From positions 1,302,001 to 1,366,000 of the forward strand of contig NC_018526.1 in assembly GCF_000294495.1 (NCBI RefSeq): DNA of 64,000 nt. The letters run 5' to 3'. The position numbers and the translations under genes were made by a program. Position 1 is the stretch's first letter, and every line of letters starts with the position of its first letter. Below are positions 1 to 9,099 of this stretch, piece by piece. This DNA is from Streptococcus suis S735. GTDB taxonomy: Bacteria; Bacillota; Bacilli; Lactobacillales; Streptococcaceae. The notes below the pieces were generated by a model. That model saw only the letters and a list, made by a program, of their open reading frames with translations. It had not been told where the DNA came from and did no database searches.

Positions 1-43
1 CGACACTAAGAAGGGCTACGCCAAGCAGTAATTTCGTTTTCAT
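1..43 (-). CDS. Start of a secreted or lipoprotein gene (5' end only)
   Basis: Only the first 14 codons are inside the window; they read MKTKLLLGVALLSV, a positively charged then hydrophobic start typical of a signal peptide. An AAGAGG ribosome site lies 6-7 nt before the ATG. The gene has its own promoter with an overlapping CcpA-type operator (separate entry), so a carbon-source-controlled exported protein, such as a sugar-binding protein, is a reasonable inference. The family cannot be named from 14 residues. Confidence 0.7.
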   Translation of the reverse strand, partial: MKTKLLLGVALLSV

Positions 44-68
44 TTGAAAACCTCTTGTTTTTTCTTTC

Positions 69-106
69 ATTATATCAATCCTAATTATAAAGTGCAAGCG
101 TTTCCA
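69..106 (-). promoter_or_regulatory. SigA promoter overlapped by a cre (CcpA) site
   Basis: On the minus strand, -35 TTGCAC (92-97) and -10 TATAAT (69-74) are separated by exactly 17 nt. The sequence at 93-106, TGCAAGCGTTTCCA, matches the catabolite-responsive element consensus TGWAANCGNTNWCA at 12 of 14 positions and covers the -35 hexamer. CcpA bound there would be expected to block RNA polymerase. It drives the exported protein whose start lies at the window edge. Confidence 0.65.
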
Positions 107-220
107 AGTGTTTTTTGTTCAACAATTTAGGCTCTTCTCATCCATTGACAATAGCTCAAAAATAGGACCAGTGCTTATCTAACTAGCCCTGTTAAAATAC
201 TTTCTGTCAGAAGTATTTGC

Positions 221-997
221 CTACCACTTTATCGATAAATTCGCTAGGTAATCTGAGGCAAATTGAGTCAAGCGATTGCGACTGTCTTTGGATTCATAAA
301 AATCAATCATGGCAAAACCAGCTCGTAATTGCCCAGCAATCTGTTCTTCTAAGGTGTGGCTAAATTCATAGCCATATTCTGGATCAATCGTAATTTGTCC
401 TGCTTCTTCTAATTGTCGTGCGTTGAAAGGCAGGCTGTACTTTGGAACCAAGGTTTTGTCTGGATGCTCCCAAACATCATCAGCATCAAAGACATAAATC
501 CAAGGGTTCATATAACCGACCATGAGCAGACCACCTTTTTTCAAAACCCGATAAGACTCCTGCCACATATTGGCCAAATCTTCGATATAAATATTTGAAA
601 CCGGACAAAAGATGATGTCAAAACTCTCGTCTTCAAAAGGAAAGGCTTGTGTCATATCTGCCTGGACCGTTTGCAAATCCAGATTTTCTCGCTCAGCAAC
701 TAGCCTATCCTTGTCCAACTGTTCCTTGGAGAAGTCCAAAATAGTTGTCTCATAGCTATGAGCCGCAGAAATTGGTCCCTGTTGACCACCACCACAGGCC
801 AAACCCAGCAATTTCTTACCTTTGGCTTTTTCAAACCAGTCAAGCGGTACTGTCTTTCCAACCGTCAAAGAAACGGATAAGGGCTTATCTTTGGCAACAA
901 GAAATTCCTCATGACTGAGCGGAACTGTATAGGCATTTCCCTGTCTAGCTGAAACCCGATTCCAACGTTCTTGATTGTAGTTTACATAATCTGTCAT
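221..997 (-). CDS. Class I SAM-dependent methyltransferase
   Basis: A 258-residue cytoplasmic protein with a Rossmann-type methyltransferase core. Motif I is around residues 64-75 (LLGLACGGGQQG, a variant of the usual D/E-x-G-x-G-x-G), an acidic ribose-binding residue follows (ILDFS), then QADM..PFEDESFDIIFCP (motifs III/IV) and a post-core VLKKGGLLMVGY (motif V/VI). The substrate cannot be read from the sequence. GAGGAAAG gives a ribosome site, but it lies in a small CCTC/GAGG hairpin directly after a 10-codon leader ORF, so translation may be coupled to that leader. No neighbouring gene suggests a pathway. Confidence 0.85.
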   Translation of the reverse strand: MTDYVNYNQERWNRVSARQGNAYTVPLSHEEFLVAKDKPLSVSLTVGKTVPLDWFEKAKGKKLLGLACGGGQQGPISAAHSYETTILDFSKEQLDKDRLVAERENLDLQTVQADMTQAFPFEDESFDIIFCPVSNIYIEDLANMWQESYRVLKKGGLLMVGYMNPWIYVFDADDVWEHPDKTLVPKYSLPFNARQLEEAGQITIDPEYGYEFSHTLEEQIAGQLRAGFAMIDFYESKDSRNRLTQFASDYLANLSIKW

Positions 998-1018
998 TTT
1001 TCTTTCCTCGCTTGAGGC

Positions 1019-1051
1019 CTAGCCAATATGACCTCGTTCTGTTCTTTTCAT
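1019..1051 (-). CDS. Candidate 10-residue leader peptide upstream of the methyltransferase
   Basis: The short ORF reads MKRTERGHIG and then TAG. It has the best ribosome-binding site of this region (AAAGGAGGTGA, 6 nt before the ATG). It ends 21 nt before the methyltransferase ATG. The methyltransferase ribosome site (minus-strand GAGG, 1006-1009) can pair with CCTC (1014-1017) just after the leader stop. That same CCTC could instead pair with GAGG inside the leader (1032-1035). Mutually exclusive pairings of this kind are typical of translational attenuators. Function is inferred and translation is not demonstrated. Confidence 0.5.
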   Translation of the reverse strand: MKRTERGHIG

Positions 1052-1127
1052 TTTTCACCTCCTTTACTATGCTAATTCTATTATGGCATAAAGAAAGAGA
1101 AAAAGCTACCTATCGATAGCTTTTAGT

Positions 1128-2672
1128 CTACGTCAAGTCGTTAAAATCCCAGACATCGTCCACCCAGCCTTCATAGAAATCAGGCTCGTGGCAGACCATG
1201 AGAATTGAGCCCTTATAGGCTTGAAGGGCACGTTTGAGTTCATCCTTGGCATCCACATCCAAGTGGTTAGTCGGCTCGTCGAGAACCAGGACATTGTTTT
1301 CACGGTTCATAAGCAAACAGAAGCGAACTTTGGCCTGCTCACCACCTGAAAGAACTTGAATTTGGCTTTCGATATGCTTGGAAGTCAGACCACAACGAGC
1401 CAAGGCTGCCCGCACTTCTGCTTGATTGAGGGCTGGAAAGGCATCCCAAACGACTTCCAGTGGGGTCTGACGATTGCCGCCAGCTACTTCTTGTTCAAAA
1501 TAACCGAGTTCCAGATACTCCCCACGCTCCACAGAGCCACCGAGCGGTGGAATAATCCCCAGCAAACTTTTAAGAAGAGTAGATTTACCGATACCGTTGG
1601 CACCGACAATGGCAATCTTCTGGTTGCGTTCAAAGGTCAGATTGAGCGGCTTACGGGTCAGGACACGGTCGTAACCAATCTCCAAGTCAGTCGTCTGGAA
1701 GATAAAGCGGCTTGGCGTCCGAGCCATTTTGAAATCAAATGATGGCTTTGGTTTCTCTGCTTGAAGTTCAATAATCTCCATCTTGTCCAATTTCTTCTGA
1801 CGGGACATGGCCATGTTTCGTGTCGCAACTCGGGCCTTATTACGGTTAACGAAGTCCTGCAAGTCTGCGATTTCCTTCTGCTGGCGCTCATAGGCCGCCT
1901 CCAACTGAGCCCGCTTCATAGCATGTACTTCTTGGAATTGGTAGTAATCCCCTGTGTAACGGGTTAAGAGTTGATTTTCCACATGGTAGACAATGTTTAT
2001 CACATCATTCAGGAAAGGAATGTCATGCGAAATCAAGACAAAGGCATTTTCATAGTTCTGCAAGTAGCGTTTGAGCCAGTCAATATGCTCTGCATCCAAG
2101 TAGTTGGTCGGCTCATCCAGAAGCAAGATGTCAGGCTTTTCCAAGAGCAATTTTGCAAGAAGAACTTTAGTCCGTTGTCCCCCTGATAACTCCGTAACAT
2201 CCTTGTCCATGCCATAATCCATGACACCAAGCGCACGCGCCACTTCGTCAATCTTGGCATCAAGCGTATAGAAATCACGGCTTTCCAGACGGTCTTGCAG
2301 CTCACCAACCTCTTCCATGAGGGCATCCATATCGGCACCCTCTTCTGCCATAGACATGTAAATGTCATTGATACGAGCTTCTGTCTTGAAGAGTTCATCG
2401 AATGCTGTCCGCAAGACATCACGGACTGATTGACCCTTTTCTAGTTTAGCATGCTGGTCTAAATAACCTGCCGTTACATAACGTGACCATTCAACCTTAC
2501 CTTCATCTGGCTGCAATTGACCTGTCACGATGGACATGAAGGTCGATTTCCCTTCACCATTTGCACCGACAAGTCCGATATGTTCCCCTTTCAAGAGACG
2601 GAAGGAGACATTTTCAAAAATTGCGCGGTCACCAAACCCATGACTTAAATTCTTTACTTCTAAAATACTCAT
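1128..2672 (-). CDS. ABC-F family ATPase (YfmM-like translation factor)
   Basis: A 514-residue protein with two ABC ATPase domains and no membrane segments, the layout of ABC-F ribosome-associated factors. Domain 1 has Walker A GANGEGKST (about 36-44), signature LSGGQRTKV and Walker B ILLLDEPTNYLD. A charged linker follows (about 240-320, RKKLDKMEIIELQAEKPKPSF). Domain 2 has GANGIGKST, LSGGEQAKV and VLVLDEPTNHLD. The start MSILEVKNLSHGFGDRAIF resembles Bacillus YfmM from memory. Such proteins act on the ribosomal E site and resolve stalled translation; whether this one gives antibiotic protection cannot be told. GAGGAAATT precedes the ATG. Confidence 0.88.
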   Translation of the reverse strand: MSILEVKNLSHGFGDRAIFENVSFRLLKGEHIGLVGANGEGKSTFMSIVTGQLQPDEGKVEWSRYVTAGYLDQHAKLEKGQSVRDVLRTAFDELFKTEARINDIYMSMAEEGADMDALMEEVGELQDRLESRDFYTLDAKIDEVARALGVMDYGMDKDVTELSGGQRTKVLLAKLLLEKPDILLLDEPTNYLDAEHIDWLKRYLQNYENAFVLISHDIPFLNDVINIVYHVENQLLTRYTGDYYQFQEVHAMKRAQLEAAYERQQKEIADLQDFVNRNKARVATRNMAMSRQKKLDKMEIIELQAEKPKPSFDFKMARTPSRFIFQTTDLEIGYDRVLTRKPLNLTFERNQKIAIVGANGIGKSTLLKSLLGIIPPLGGSVERGEYLELGYFEQEVAGGNRQTPLEVVWDAFPALNQAEVRAALARCGLTSKHIESQIQVLSGGEQAKVRFCLLMNRENNVLVLDEPTNHLDVDAKDELKRALQAYKGSILMVCHEPDFYEGWVDDVWDFNDLT

Positions 2673-2693
2673 AATTTCCTCACAACATCAAAG

Positions 2694-2719
2694 AACTGGA
2701 GTAACCAAACTCCAGTTTT
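2694..2719 (+). terminator. Terminator-like hairpin between glmM and the ABC-F gene
   Basis: AACTGGAGT / ACTCCAGTT forms a perfect stem with a 6-nt loop. On the plus strand it is followed by TTTTTACTTTT; on the minus strand, the direction of both flanking genes, only CTTTG follows. It would therefore best stop antisense (plus-strand) transcription, and less well separate glmM from the ABC-F gene. Confidence 0.5.
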
Positions 2720-2835
2720 TACTTTTATTCTCGCAGTATTGAGCGGAACTTCTTCGCCTATCAGCTGTGAAATTCCTACTCAACCTTGCGGGGGTTAGAC
2801 AACAAAATCAAACTCTACGAGTTACTGATTTCTGT

Positions 2836-4185
2836 CTAACTCCCAATTTCCGCACGAACCACATCGGCAATGGTGTCCACGTAGTAATCGACTTCAGCAT
2901 CCGTTGGCGCTTCTGCCATGACACGCAAGAGGGGCTCAGTACCACTTGGGCGAACCAAGATACGACCGTTGCCAGCCATTTCTGCTTCCATTTTTTCAAT
3001 GATAGCTGCAATAGCAGGCACTTCCATTGCCTTGTCCTTCATGCTATTTTCCACACGAATATTGACCAATTTTTGTGGGTAAATGGTCACTTCTGCTGCC
3101 AATTCTGACAACTTCTTACCAGTTTCTTTCATGATTTTGGTCAATTGCACAGCGGTCAACTGGCCGTCGCCTGTGGTGTTATAATCCATCAGAATCACAT
3201 GTCCTGACTGCTCACCACCGACATTGTAGCCTTCCTTGCGCATTTCTTCAACCACATAACGGTCACCAACTGCGGTCACAGCTTTTTCAATCCCTTCACG
3301 GTCCAAAGCCTTATGGAAACCAAGGTTAGACATAACTGTGGTCACAATTGTATTTTTGGCCAATAGACCTCGATCAGCAAGGTATTTACCAACGATGTAC
3401 ATGATGCGGTCGCCATCTACCAAAACACCATTTTCATCGACGGCAATCAAGCGGTCACTGTCACCATCAAAGGCAAGTCCAATTTGACTACCTGTTTCTT
3501 TGACCAGTTCTTGCAATTTTTCAGGATGAGTTGAACCAACACCCTCATTGATATTCAAACCGTCTGGCTTTTCAGCCATTACTGTCAAATCTGCTCCCAA
3601 ATCTACAAAAATTTGACGTGCAGATGTTGCAGCAGCACCATTAGCTGTATCAAGTGCAACTTTCATACCGTCCAAATCTGTACCAGTTGATACCAAGAAT
3701 TGCTGGTACTTACGTAGACCTTCTGGATATTCTACCACATCTCCTAAACCTTGAGCAGATGGGCGTGGCAATGTGTCTTCCTCAGCGTCAAGAAGAGCCT
3801 CAATTTCCGCTTCCAATGCATCATCCAATTTGAAACCATCACCAGCAAAGAATTTGATACCGTTATCTTGCGCTGGGTTATGACTTGCAGAAATCATGAC
3901 ACCTGCACTTGCTTTTTCAGTTTTGACTAGGTGGGCAACACCCGGTGTCGCCAAAACTCCCAATTTATACACATGAATCCCTACTGATAGAAGTCCTGCA
4001 ATCAAGGCAGCCTCTAACATTTGACCTGAGATACGTGTGTCACGCGCCACAAAGACACGAGGAACATCTGTCTCATGCTGGCTAAGGACATAACCTCCAA
4101 AACGACCCAATTTGAATGCTAATTCTGGCGTTAATTCTACGTTTGCTTCTCCACGGACTCCGTCCGTACCAAAATATTTACCCAT
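2836..4185 (-). CDS. glmM: Phosphoglucosamine mutase
   Basis: GlmM converts glucosamine-6-phosphate to glucosamine-1-phosphate for UDP-GlcNAc and peptidoglycan synthesis. The 449-residue protein begins [12 protein letters not shown]. It carries the phosphoserine loop [10 protein letters not shown] (about 95-105), the metal loop DGDSDR (about 240), the sugar loop GGEQSGH and the phosphate loop [12 protein letters not shown] near the C-terminus. An ATG two codons earlier sits only 2 nt from the AAGAGG site, so the second ATG (8-nt spacing) is preferred. It ends the cdaA-cdaR-glmM operon, a conserved Firmicutes arrangement in which the cyclase complex and GlmM interact. Confidence 0.97.
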   Translation of the reverse strand: MGKYFGTDGVRGEANVELTPELAFKLGRFGGYVLSQHETDVPRVFVARDTRISGQMLEAALIAGLLSVGIHVYKLGVLATPGVAHLVKTEKASAGVMISASHNPAQDNGIKFFAGDGFKLDDALEAEIEALLDAEEDTLPRPSAQGLGDVVEYPEGLRKYQQFLVSTGTDLDGMKVALDTANGAAATSARQIFVDLGADLTVMAEKPDGLNINEGVGSTHPEKLQELVKETGSQIGLAFDGDSDRLIAVDENGVLVDGDRIMYIVGKYLADRGLLAKNTIVTTVMSNLGFHKALDREGIEKAVTAVGDRYVVEEMRKEGYNVGGEQSGHVILMDYNTTGDGQLTAVQLTKIMKETGKKLSELAAEVTIYPQKLVNIRVENSMKDKAMEVPAIAAIIEKMEAEMAGNGRILVRPSGTEPLLRVMAEAPTDAEVDYYVDTIADVVRAEIGS

Positions 4186-4197
4186 TTTCATAACCTC

Positions 4198-4911
4198 TTA
4201 TTTTGTTTTTGTAAGTATAATTTGCATATTTGCTTCCGTCTGAGACAGTACAACTGGCAAGACATTGCCGTCGCTATCTACAGCCTGTAATTTAGCTGTA
4301 CCACTATAATTCTCAGACAGATTGCTCACATCCATCGCAACAGCTTCGACCCGATCAATCTTAGCCATTGTTTCTTCATCCGTTGTCACTTTAACGGTAT
4401 CTACGTTGACTGAAACCTTAGACAGACTGTAACCTTCTGCCAATTGATTACTATAGACTCGACCTGCTACTGGGAATGCCTTGCTAACTTTTTTACCAAT
4501 CTTGACGGTAATCGCATCAGGTGCTAGTGTCGCACTCACTCCAGCCGGCAAATTGGTCAATTGTAGCTTGACAGTCTGTGTCCCATCACTCAACTCTCTC
4601 AAATCCGCAGTCACTTGAAAAGTCCGAGTTGACTCATCTGATTCTCTCTGTAGGAGAACACGATTAGAGCCCCTTAATTCAACTGCCACCGTCGAAGAAA
4701 ATCCGGAAATAAAATACTTGTTTGTATCATATTCAATCTCAATCGGTACATTGCTCAGTGTGTGAACATAGGTTTCTGACTCCGTGTTCTGTGCAGCTGA
4801 TTCTGAATTTTTATAGTTGGTGGTTGTTGCATAGAAAAAGAGCAACAATGCTAGAAAAATAGATAAGGCTAAGTGACCTACAGCTTTAAACTTATCATTC
4901 ATGTTTGCCAC
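4198..4911 (-). CDS. cdaR: CdaR, YbbR-domain regulator of diadenylate cyclase
   Basis: A 237-residue protein with one N-terminal membrane helix (about 12-28, LALSIFLALLLFFYATT) and an extracytoplasmic part made of YbbR-type beta domains (for example NVPIEIEYDTNKYFISGFSSTVAVELRG, and LPAGVSATLAPDAITVKIGKKVSKAFPVAGRV). YbbR/CdaR proteins bind and modulate CdaA. The start codon overlaps the end of cdaA by 17 nt, and glmM follows 12 nt downstream, so all three are co-transcribed. Families with four YbbR repeats are longer; this short form is usual in streptococci as far as I know. Confidence 0.93.
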   Translation of the reverse strand: MANMNDKFKAVGHLALSIFLALLLFFYATTTNYKNSESAAQNTESETYVHTLSNVPIEIEYDTNKYFISGFSSTVAVELRGSNRVLLQRESDESTRTFQVTADLRELSDGTQTVKLQLTNLPAGVSATLAPDAITVKIGKKVSKAFPVAGRVYSNQLAEGYSLSKVSVNVDTVKVTTDEETMAKIDRVEAVAMDVSNLSENYSGTAKLQAVDSDGNVLPVVLSQTEANMQIILTKTK

Positions 4912-5746
4912 CTCCTAATCGCTTCCAGATGGACTTCTTCTCTACATTTTCAGAAATAAAAGTCGCTCGCAACTCTGCTTCAAACTCATCCAAAGTCAAA
5001 TCATGTTTAAATATCCCGTTTCGTGCAATAGAGATACTGCCAGTTTCTTCAGAAACAATAAATACAAACGCATCAGATACCTCCGATAAGCCAATGGCTG
5101 CACGATGTCGTGTTCCAAATTCCTTTGAAATTCCTGCGCTCTCTGACAGGGGCAAATAAGCACAAGCAACAGCTACCTTGTCTTCCTTGACAATTACAGC
5201 CCCATCATGTAGCGGTGTATTCGGGATGAAAATATTTATTAACAATTCCTGAGATATATCCGCATTGAGTGGAATCCCCGTTGCTCTATATTCTTGCAAT
5301 GTTTGGGCTTGTTCTACTGCCACAAGTGCACCAATTTTACGCGGAGACATATAAGCAACCGATTTGAGAAAAGCAACAATTAACTTTTCTTCTGCACTCA
5401 CTGTATTTGTCCCAAAAATCTGAGTTGTTCTACCGAGTTTTTCAAGCATAGCGCGCAACTCTGGTGCAAAAATAACTACTGCTGCAATAACCCCATACGT
5501 GATTACTTGATTAATCAGCCAAGCAATCGTCTGCAGACCGAATAAACTAGCTATAATCTGAACAATAATGAAGAGAAAAACCCCTCGAATCAATGTCATA
5601 ATTTTAGTACCTGCAATAGACTTACTAAAATTATAAATCAAATAAACAACTATACTAATATCAATTAGGTGCAACAGTGCGGTCCAAGGACTGGCTATCA
5701 AACTCGACCAATACCCTGTATCCAGTAACTGGTTTAGGTTTAACAT
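4895..5746 (-). CDS. cdaA: Diadenylate cyclase CdaA (c-di-AMP synthase)
   Basis: CdaA makes cyclic di-AMP from two ATP. The 283-residue protein has three N-terminal membrane helices (about 15-100) and a cytoplasmic DAC domain with the diagnostic PLHDGAVIV (DGA) and GTRHRAAIG (RHR) motifs. It is first in the operon with cdaR and glmM. An extended -10 box (TATGGTATAAT, hexamer at 5788-5793) lies about 42 nt upstream. A DHH phosphodiesterase likely to degrade c-di-AMP or pApA is encoded elsewhere in the window (47741-48685). Confidence 0.97.
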   Translation of the reverse strand: MLNLNQLLDTGYWSSLIASPWTALLHLIDISIVVYLIYNFSKSIAGTKIMTLIRGVFLFIIVQIIASLFGLQTIAWLINQVITYGVIAAVVIFAPELRAMLEKLGRTTQIFGTNTVSAEEKLIVAFLKSVAYMSPRKIGALVAVEQAQTLQEYRATGIPLNADISQELLINIFIPNTPLHDGAVIVKEDKVAVACAYLPLSESAGISKEFGTRHRAAIGLSEVSDAFVFIVSEETGSISIARNGIFKHDLTLDEFEAELRATFISENVEKKSIWKRLGGGKHE

Positions 5747-5910
5747 ATCATTCTCATACTTTCTAACTCATACATAGTAATGTACTCATTATACCATATT
5801 TTTTCCCCTTTTCTTTAGAAAATAGTGACCTTCCTGTTAAAAATATTACAGATTTACTGCAGGAATATATCATGTTCCAACATACTCCATTCTAGAAAAT
5901 CCCCAACCTT

Positions 5911-5928
5911 TATGATAAAATAGTCCCA
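5911..5928 (+). promoter_or_regulatory. Extended -10 promoter placing the TSS at the murT ATG
   Basis: TATG at 5911-5914 and TAAAAT at 5916-5921 form an extended -10 element. Six nt (AGTCCC) separate it from the murT ATG, so the expected transcription start is the A of the start codon. No Shine-Dalgarno sequence exists between the promoter and the ATG, implying a leaderless mRNA. Confidence 0.6.
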
Positions 5929-7271
5929 TGAAAATAAATACAGCTTTGGGTATTCTAGCAGGAAAAAGTTCCCAGTTCATTTTGAAAAAACTAGGACGTG
6001 GTACTACCCTACCTGGAAAAATTGCCCTCAAATTCGATAAACATATTTTAGATAGTTTGGCTAAGGATTATGAAGTCGTTGTTGTGACAGGTACTAACGG
6101 AAAGACTCTGACCACCGCCCTGACAGTTGGTATCCTCCAAGAAGCCTTTGGCGAAATCACGACCAATACCAGCGGTGCCAATATGATCACAGGAATTACG
6201 GCAACCTTTTTGTCTGCCAAGAAAAATAAAAACGGCAAGAAGATTGCCGTCTTGGAGATTGACGAAGCAAGTCTTGCCCGTGTAACCGACTTTATAAAGC
6301 CTAGTCTGATTGTCTTTACCAATATCTTCCGTGACCAGATGGACCGCTACGGTGAGATTTATACCACCTACCAGATGATTTTGGACGGGGCTGCAAAAGC
6401 TCCGCAGGCAACTATTTTGGCCAATGGTGATAGTCCACTTTTCAACTCAACGAACGTTATCAATCCAGTAAAATACTACGGTTTTGCGACGGAAGAGCAT
6501 GAGCCACGTCTGGCCCATTACAATACCGAAGGCGTTCTCTGTCCTCATTGCCACCAGATTATCCAGTACAAGCTCAATACCTACGCCAACTTGGGTAGCT
6601 ACATCTGTACCAACTGTGGCTTTAGCCGACCTGAACTGGACTACAAGTTGACCAAACTAAAAGAAATCACCAATACTTCTTCTACCTTTGTCATTGACGG
6701 TCAGGATTATAAGATTAACATCGGAGGCCTCTACAACATCTACAATGCCCTAGCAGCTGTCAGCGTAGCAGAATTTTTCGGCGTATCTCCTGAAAAAATC
6801 AAGGCAGGATTTGACAAATCAAAGGCAGTCTTCGGTCGCCAAGAAACATTTAAGTTGGGTGATAAAGATTGTACATTGGTCTTGATTAAAAACCCTGTCG
6901 GTGCAACCCAGGCTATTGAAATGATGAAACTGGCTCCATACGATTTTAGCCTGTCCGTCCTTCTCAATGCCAACTACGCTGACGGAATTGATACCAGCTG
7001 GATTTGGGATGCTGACTTTGAACAAATCACCCAAATGGACATTCCACAAGTCTTTGCAGGCGGTGTTCGTTCGTCTGAAATTGCCCGTCGCCTCCGTGTG
7101 ACTGGCTATCCTGAGAACCAGATTACTGAAACACCAAAACTAGAAGACATCATGACCTTGATTGAGCAATCGAGTAGTCAGCATGCTTATATTTTAGCTA
7201 CTTATACAGCTATGCTCGAATTCCGTGACCTGCTGGCTCAACGCCAAGCCGTTGGAAAGGAGATGAAATAA
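5928..7271 (+). CDS. murT: MurT, lipid II isoglutaminyl synthase ligase subunit
   Basis: MurT is the Mur-ligase-like ATP-using subunit of the MurT-GatD complex, which amidates the D-Glu of lipid II to D-isoGln. The 447-residue protein has the P-loop [11 protein letters not shown] (about 54-64) and a Mur-ligase central domain. An inserted zinc ribbon has two CxxC pairs (CPHC and CTNC, about 205-230), characteristic of MurT. A C-terminal DUF1727-type domain follows. It overlaps gatD by one nt (TAATG), so the two are translationally coupled. The ATG appears leaderless. Confidence 0.96.
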   Translation: MKINTALGILAGKSSQFILKKLGRGTTLPGKIALKFDKHILDSLAKDYEVVVVTGTNGKTLTTALTVGILQEAFGEITTNTSGANMITGITATFLSAKKNKNGKKIAVLEIDEASLARVTDFIKPSLIVFTNIFRDQMDRYGEIYTTYQMILDGAAKAPQATILANGDSPLFNSTNVINPVKYYGFATEEHEPRLAHYNTEGVLCPHCHQIIQYKLNTYANLGSYICTNCGFSRPELDYKLTKLKEITNTSSTFVIDGQDYKINIGGLYNIYNALAAVSVAEFFGVSPEKIKAGFDKSKAVFGRQETFKLGDKDCTLVLIKNPVGATQAIEMMKLAPYDFSLSVLLNANYADGIDTSWIWDADFEQITQMDIPQVFAGGVRSSEIARRLRVTGYPENQITETPKLEDIMTLIEQSSSQHAYILATYTAMLEFRDLLAQRQAVGKEMK

Positions 7272-8059
7272 TGGTCTATACGTCATTAAAAAGTCCTGAA
7301 AAAGACTACACTTACGATCTCCACATCGCCCACCTCTACGGTGATTTGATGAACACCTACGGTGACAATGGCAATATCCTCATGCTTAAGTATGTGGCTG
7401 AAAAGCTGGGGGCTCGTGTCCAGGTGGACATCGTTTCCCTGACAGATGAATTTGACAAAAATTTCTACGACATCGCCTTTTTCGGCGGTGGACAGGACTA
7501 TGAACAATCCATTCTTGCTAAGGATTTACCGACAAAAAAAGACAGCCTAGCAGACTTTATCGAAAACGATGGCGTCATGCTAGCTATCTGCGGTGGCTTC
7601 CAGTTGCTCGGTCAATATTATATTGAAGCTGGCGGTCGCAAGATTGACGGTCTAGGAATCATGGGCCACTACACCCTCAACCAGACCAATAACCGCTACA
7701 TCGGTGACATCAAAATTCACAATGATGAGTTCAACGAAACCTACTACGGTTTTGAAAACCACCAAGGGCGTACTTTCCTAGCTGACAACCAAAAACCGCT
7801 GGGCAAGGTTGTCTACGGCAATGGCAATAACAAGGAAGACGGCGGCGAAGGTCTGCACTACAAAAACACCTTCGGTAGCTACTTCCACGGACCAATCTTA
7901 TCCCGCAATGCCAACCTGGCCTACCGCCTGGTCACTACTGCCCTCCGCAAAAAATACGGACAAGACATCCAACTTGCCAGCTACGCCGACATCCTCAGCA
8001 AAGAAGTCGCTGAAGAATACGGCGATGTAAAAAGCAAGGCAGAATTTGATACTCAATGA
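7271..8059 (+). CDS. gatD: GatD, lipid II isoglutaminyl synthase glutaminase subunit
   Basis: GatD is a class I glutamine amidotransferase that supplies ammonia to MurT. The 262-residue protein has [10 protein letters not shown], then the nucleophile elbow [10 protein letters not shown] with Cys about 107, and the catalytic His in SYFHGPIL near residue 200. It is coupled to murT through TAATG. The stop codon lies inside a BOX-like repeat that begins at 8049, so the last few residues (DTQ) come from repeat DNA. A terminator follows at 8165. Confidence 0.96.
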   Translation: MVYTSLKSPEKDYTYDLHIAHLYGDLMNTYGDNGNILMLKYVAEKLGARVQVDIVSLTDEFDKNFYDIAFFGGGQDYEQSILAKDLPTKKDSLADFIENDGVMLAICGGFQLLGQYYIEAGGRKIDGLGIMGHYTLNQTNNRYIGDIKIHNDEFNETYYGFENHQGRTFLADNQKPLGKVVYGNGNNKEDGGEGLHYKNTFGSYFHGPILSRNANLAYRLVTTALRKKYGQDIQLASYADILSKEVAEEYGDVKSKAEFDTQ

Positions 8060-8152
8060 AAATCAGAATCAGACTAGGCGACGCAGATGCAGATAGAACT
8101 GAAGTTCATCAAATCAAGTCAACAACGTCTGACTTTGATTTTCGAAGAGTAT
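8049..8152. repeat. BOX-like interspersed repeat, copy 1 (104 bp)
   Basis: The element starts ATACTCAATGAAAATC and ends GATTTTCGAAGAGTAT, a near-perfect terminal inverted repeat. The interior contains AGATAGAACTGAAGTTCATC. A second copy of identical length lies at 46009-46112 with the same ends and the shared core GATAGAACTG-AGTTCATC. The ends and the GATAGAACT core resemble pneumococcal BOX elements. This copy supplies the stop codon of gatD. Confidence 0.8.
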
Positions 8153-8164
8153 GAGAAATAAAGC

Positions 8165-8200
8165 AAAACCGCTTCTGATATCCAGAGGCGGTTTTATTTT
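8165..8200 (+). terminator. Intrinsic terminator of murT-gatD
   Basis: AAAACCGCTTCTG and CAGAGGCGGTTTT pair over 13 bp (one G-U type mismatch) around ATATC and are followed by ATTTTAT. It lies about 105 nt after gatD and just before the IS630 element. Confidence 0.8.
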
Positions 8201-8233
8201 ATATATAGTTAAATGAAACAAAAACAGTACATT

Positions 8234-8251
8234 TATGATATAATGTATTTA
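8234..8251 (+). promoter_or_regulatory. Extended -10 promoter at the IS630 transposase ATG
   Basis: TATG (8234-8237) and TATAAT (8239-8244) are followed by GTATTT and then the ATG at 8251. This puts the expected transcription start at the start codon. No ribosome-binding site is present, suggesting a leaderless transposase mRNA that limits expression. Confidence 0.6.
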
Positions 8252-9099
8252 TGGCATATTCATTAGATTTTCGTAAAAAAGTTCTCGCATACTGTGAGAA
8301 AACCGGCAGTATTACTGAAGCATCAGCTATTTTCCAAGTTTCACGTAACACTATCTATCAATGGCTAAAATTAAAAGAGAAAACCGGCGAGCTTCATCAC
8401 CAAGTTAAAGGAACCAAGCCAAGAAAAGTGGATAGAGATAAATTAAAGAATTATCTTGAAACTCATCCAGATGCTTATTTGACTGAAATAGCTTCTGAAT
8501 TTGACTGTCATCCAACAGCTATTCATTACCCCCTCAAAGCTATGGGATATACTCGAAAAAAAAAGAGCTGTACCTACTATGAACAAGACCCTGAAAAAGT
8601 AGAACTGTTCCTTAAAGAATTGAATAACTTAAGCCACTTGACTCCTGTTTATATTGACGAGACAGGGTTTGAGACATATTTTCATCGAAAATATGGTCGC
8701 TCTTTGAAAGGTCAGTTGATAAAAGGTAAGGTCTCTGGAAGAAGATACCAGCGGATATCTTTAGTAGCAGGTCTCATAAATGGTGCGCTTATAGCCCCGA
8801 TGACATACAAAGATACTATGACGAGTGGCTTTTTCGAAGCTTGGTTCAAAACATTCTTACTACCCACTTTAGGTAAACCATCTGTTATCATTATGGACAA
8901 TGCAAAGTTTCATAGGATGAGTAAGCTAAAAGATTTATGCGAGGAGCAGGGACATAGACTTTTACCACTTCCTCCTTACTCACCGGAATATAATCCCATT
9001 GAGAAAATATGGGCTCACATCAAAAAACACCTCAGAAGAGTATTGCCAAATTGCGATACTTTTCTTGAGGCACTTTCGTCCTGCTCTTGTTTCAGTTGA
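8251..9099 (+). CDS. IS630-family DDE transposase
   Basis: A 282-residue transposase. Residues 1-60 form a helix-turn-helix (GSITEASAIFQVSRNTIYQW), followed by a second winged-helix segment (about 61-125). The DDE catalytic residues are D136 (VYIDETGF), D216 (IIMDNAKFH) and E251 (YNPIEKIWAHIK), giving the DD34E spacing of the family. Many streptococcal relatives are split by a frameshift; this copy is a single reading frame and probably active. Start chosen because the next in-frame ATG would remove the helix-turn-helix. Confidence 0.93.
   Translation: MAYSLDFRKKVLAYCEKTGSITEASAIFQVSRNTIYQWLKLKEKTGELHHQVKGTKPRKVDRDKLKNYLETHPDAYLTEIASEFDCHPTAIHYPLKAMGYTRKKKSCTYYEQDPEKVELFLKELNNLSHLTPVYIDETGFETYFHRKYGRSLKGQLIKGKVSGRRYQRISLVAGLINGALIAPMTYKDTMTSGFFEAWFKTFLLPTLGKPSVIIMDNAKFHRMSKLKDLCEEQGHRLLPLPPYSPEYNPIEKIWAHIKKHLRRVLPNCDTFLEALSSCSCFS

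Noticed and set aside
2794..2840. GTTAGACA/TGTCTAAC inverted repeat at the glmM end as a riboswitch
   Set aside because: It is downstream of glmM, with a 31-nt loop and no known aptamer motif; possibly just a weak 3' structure.
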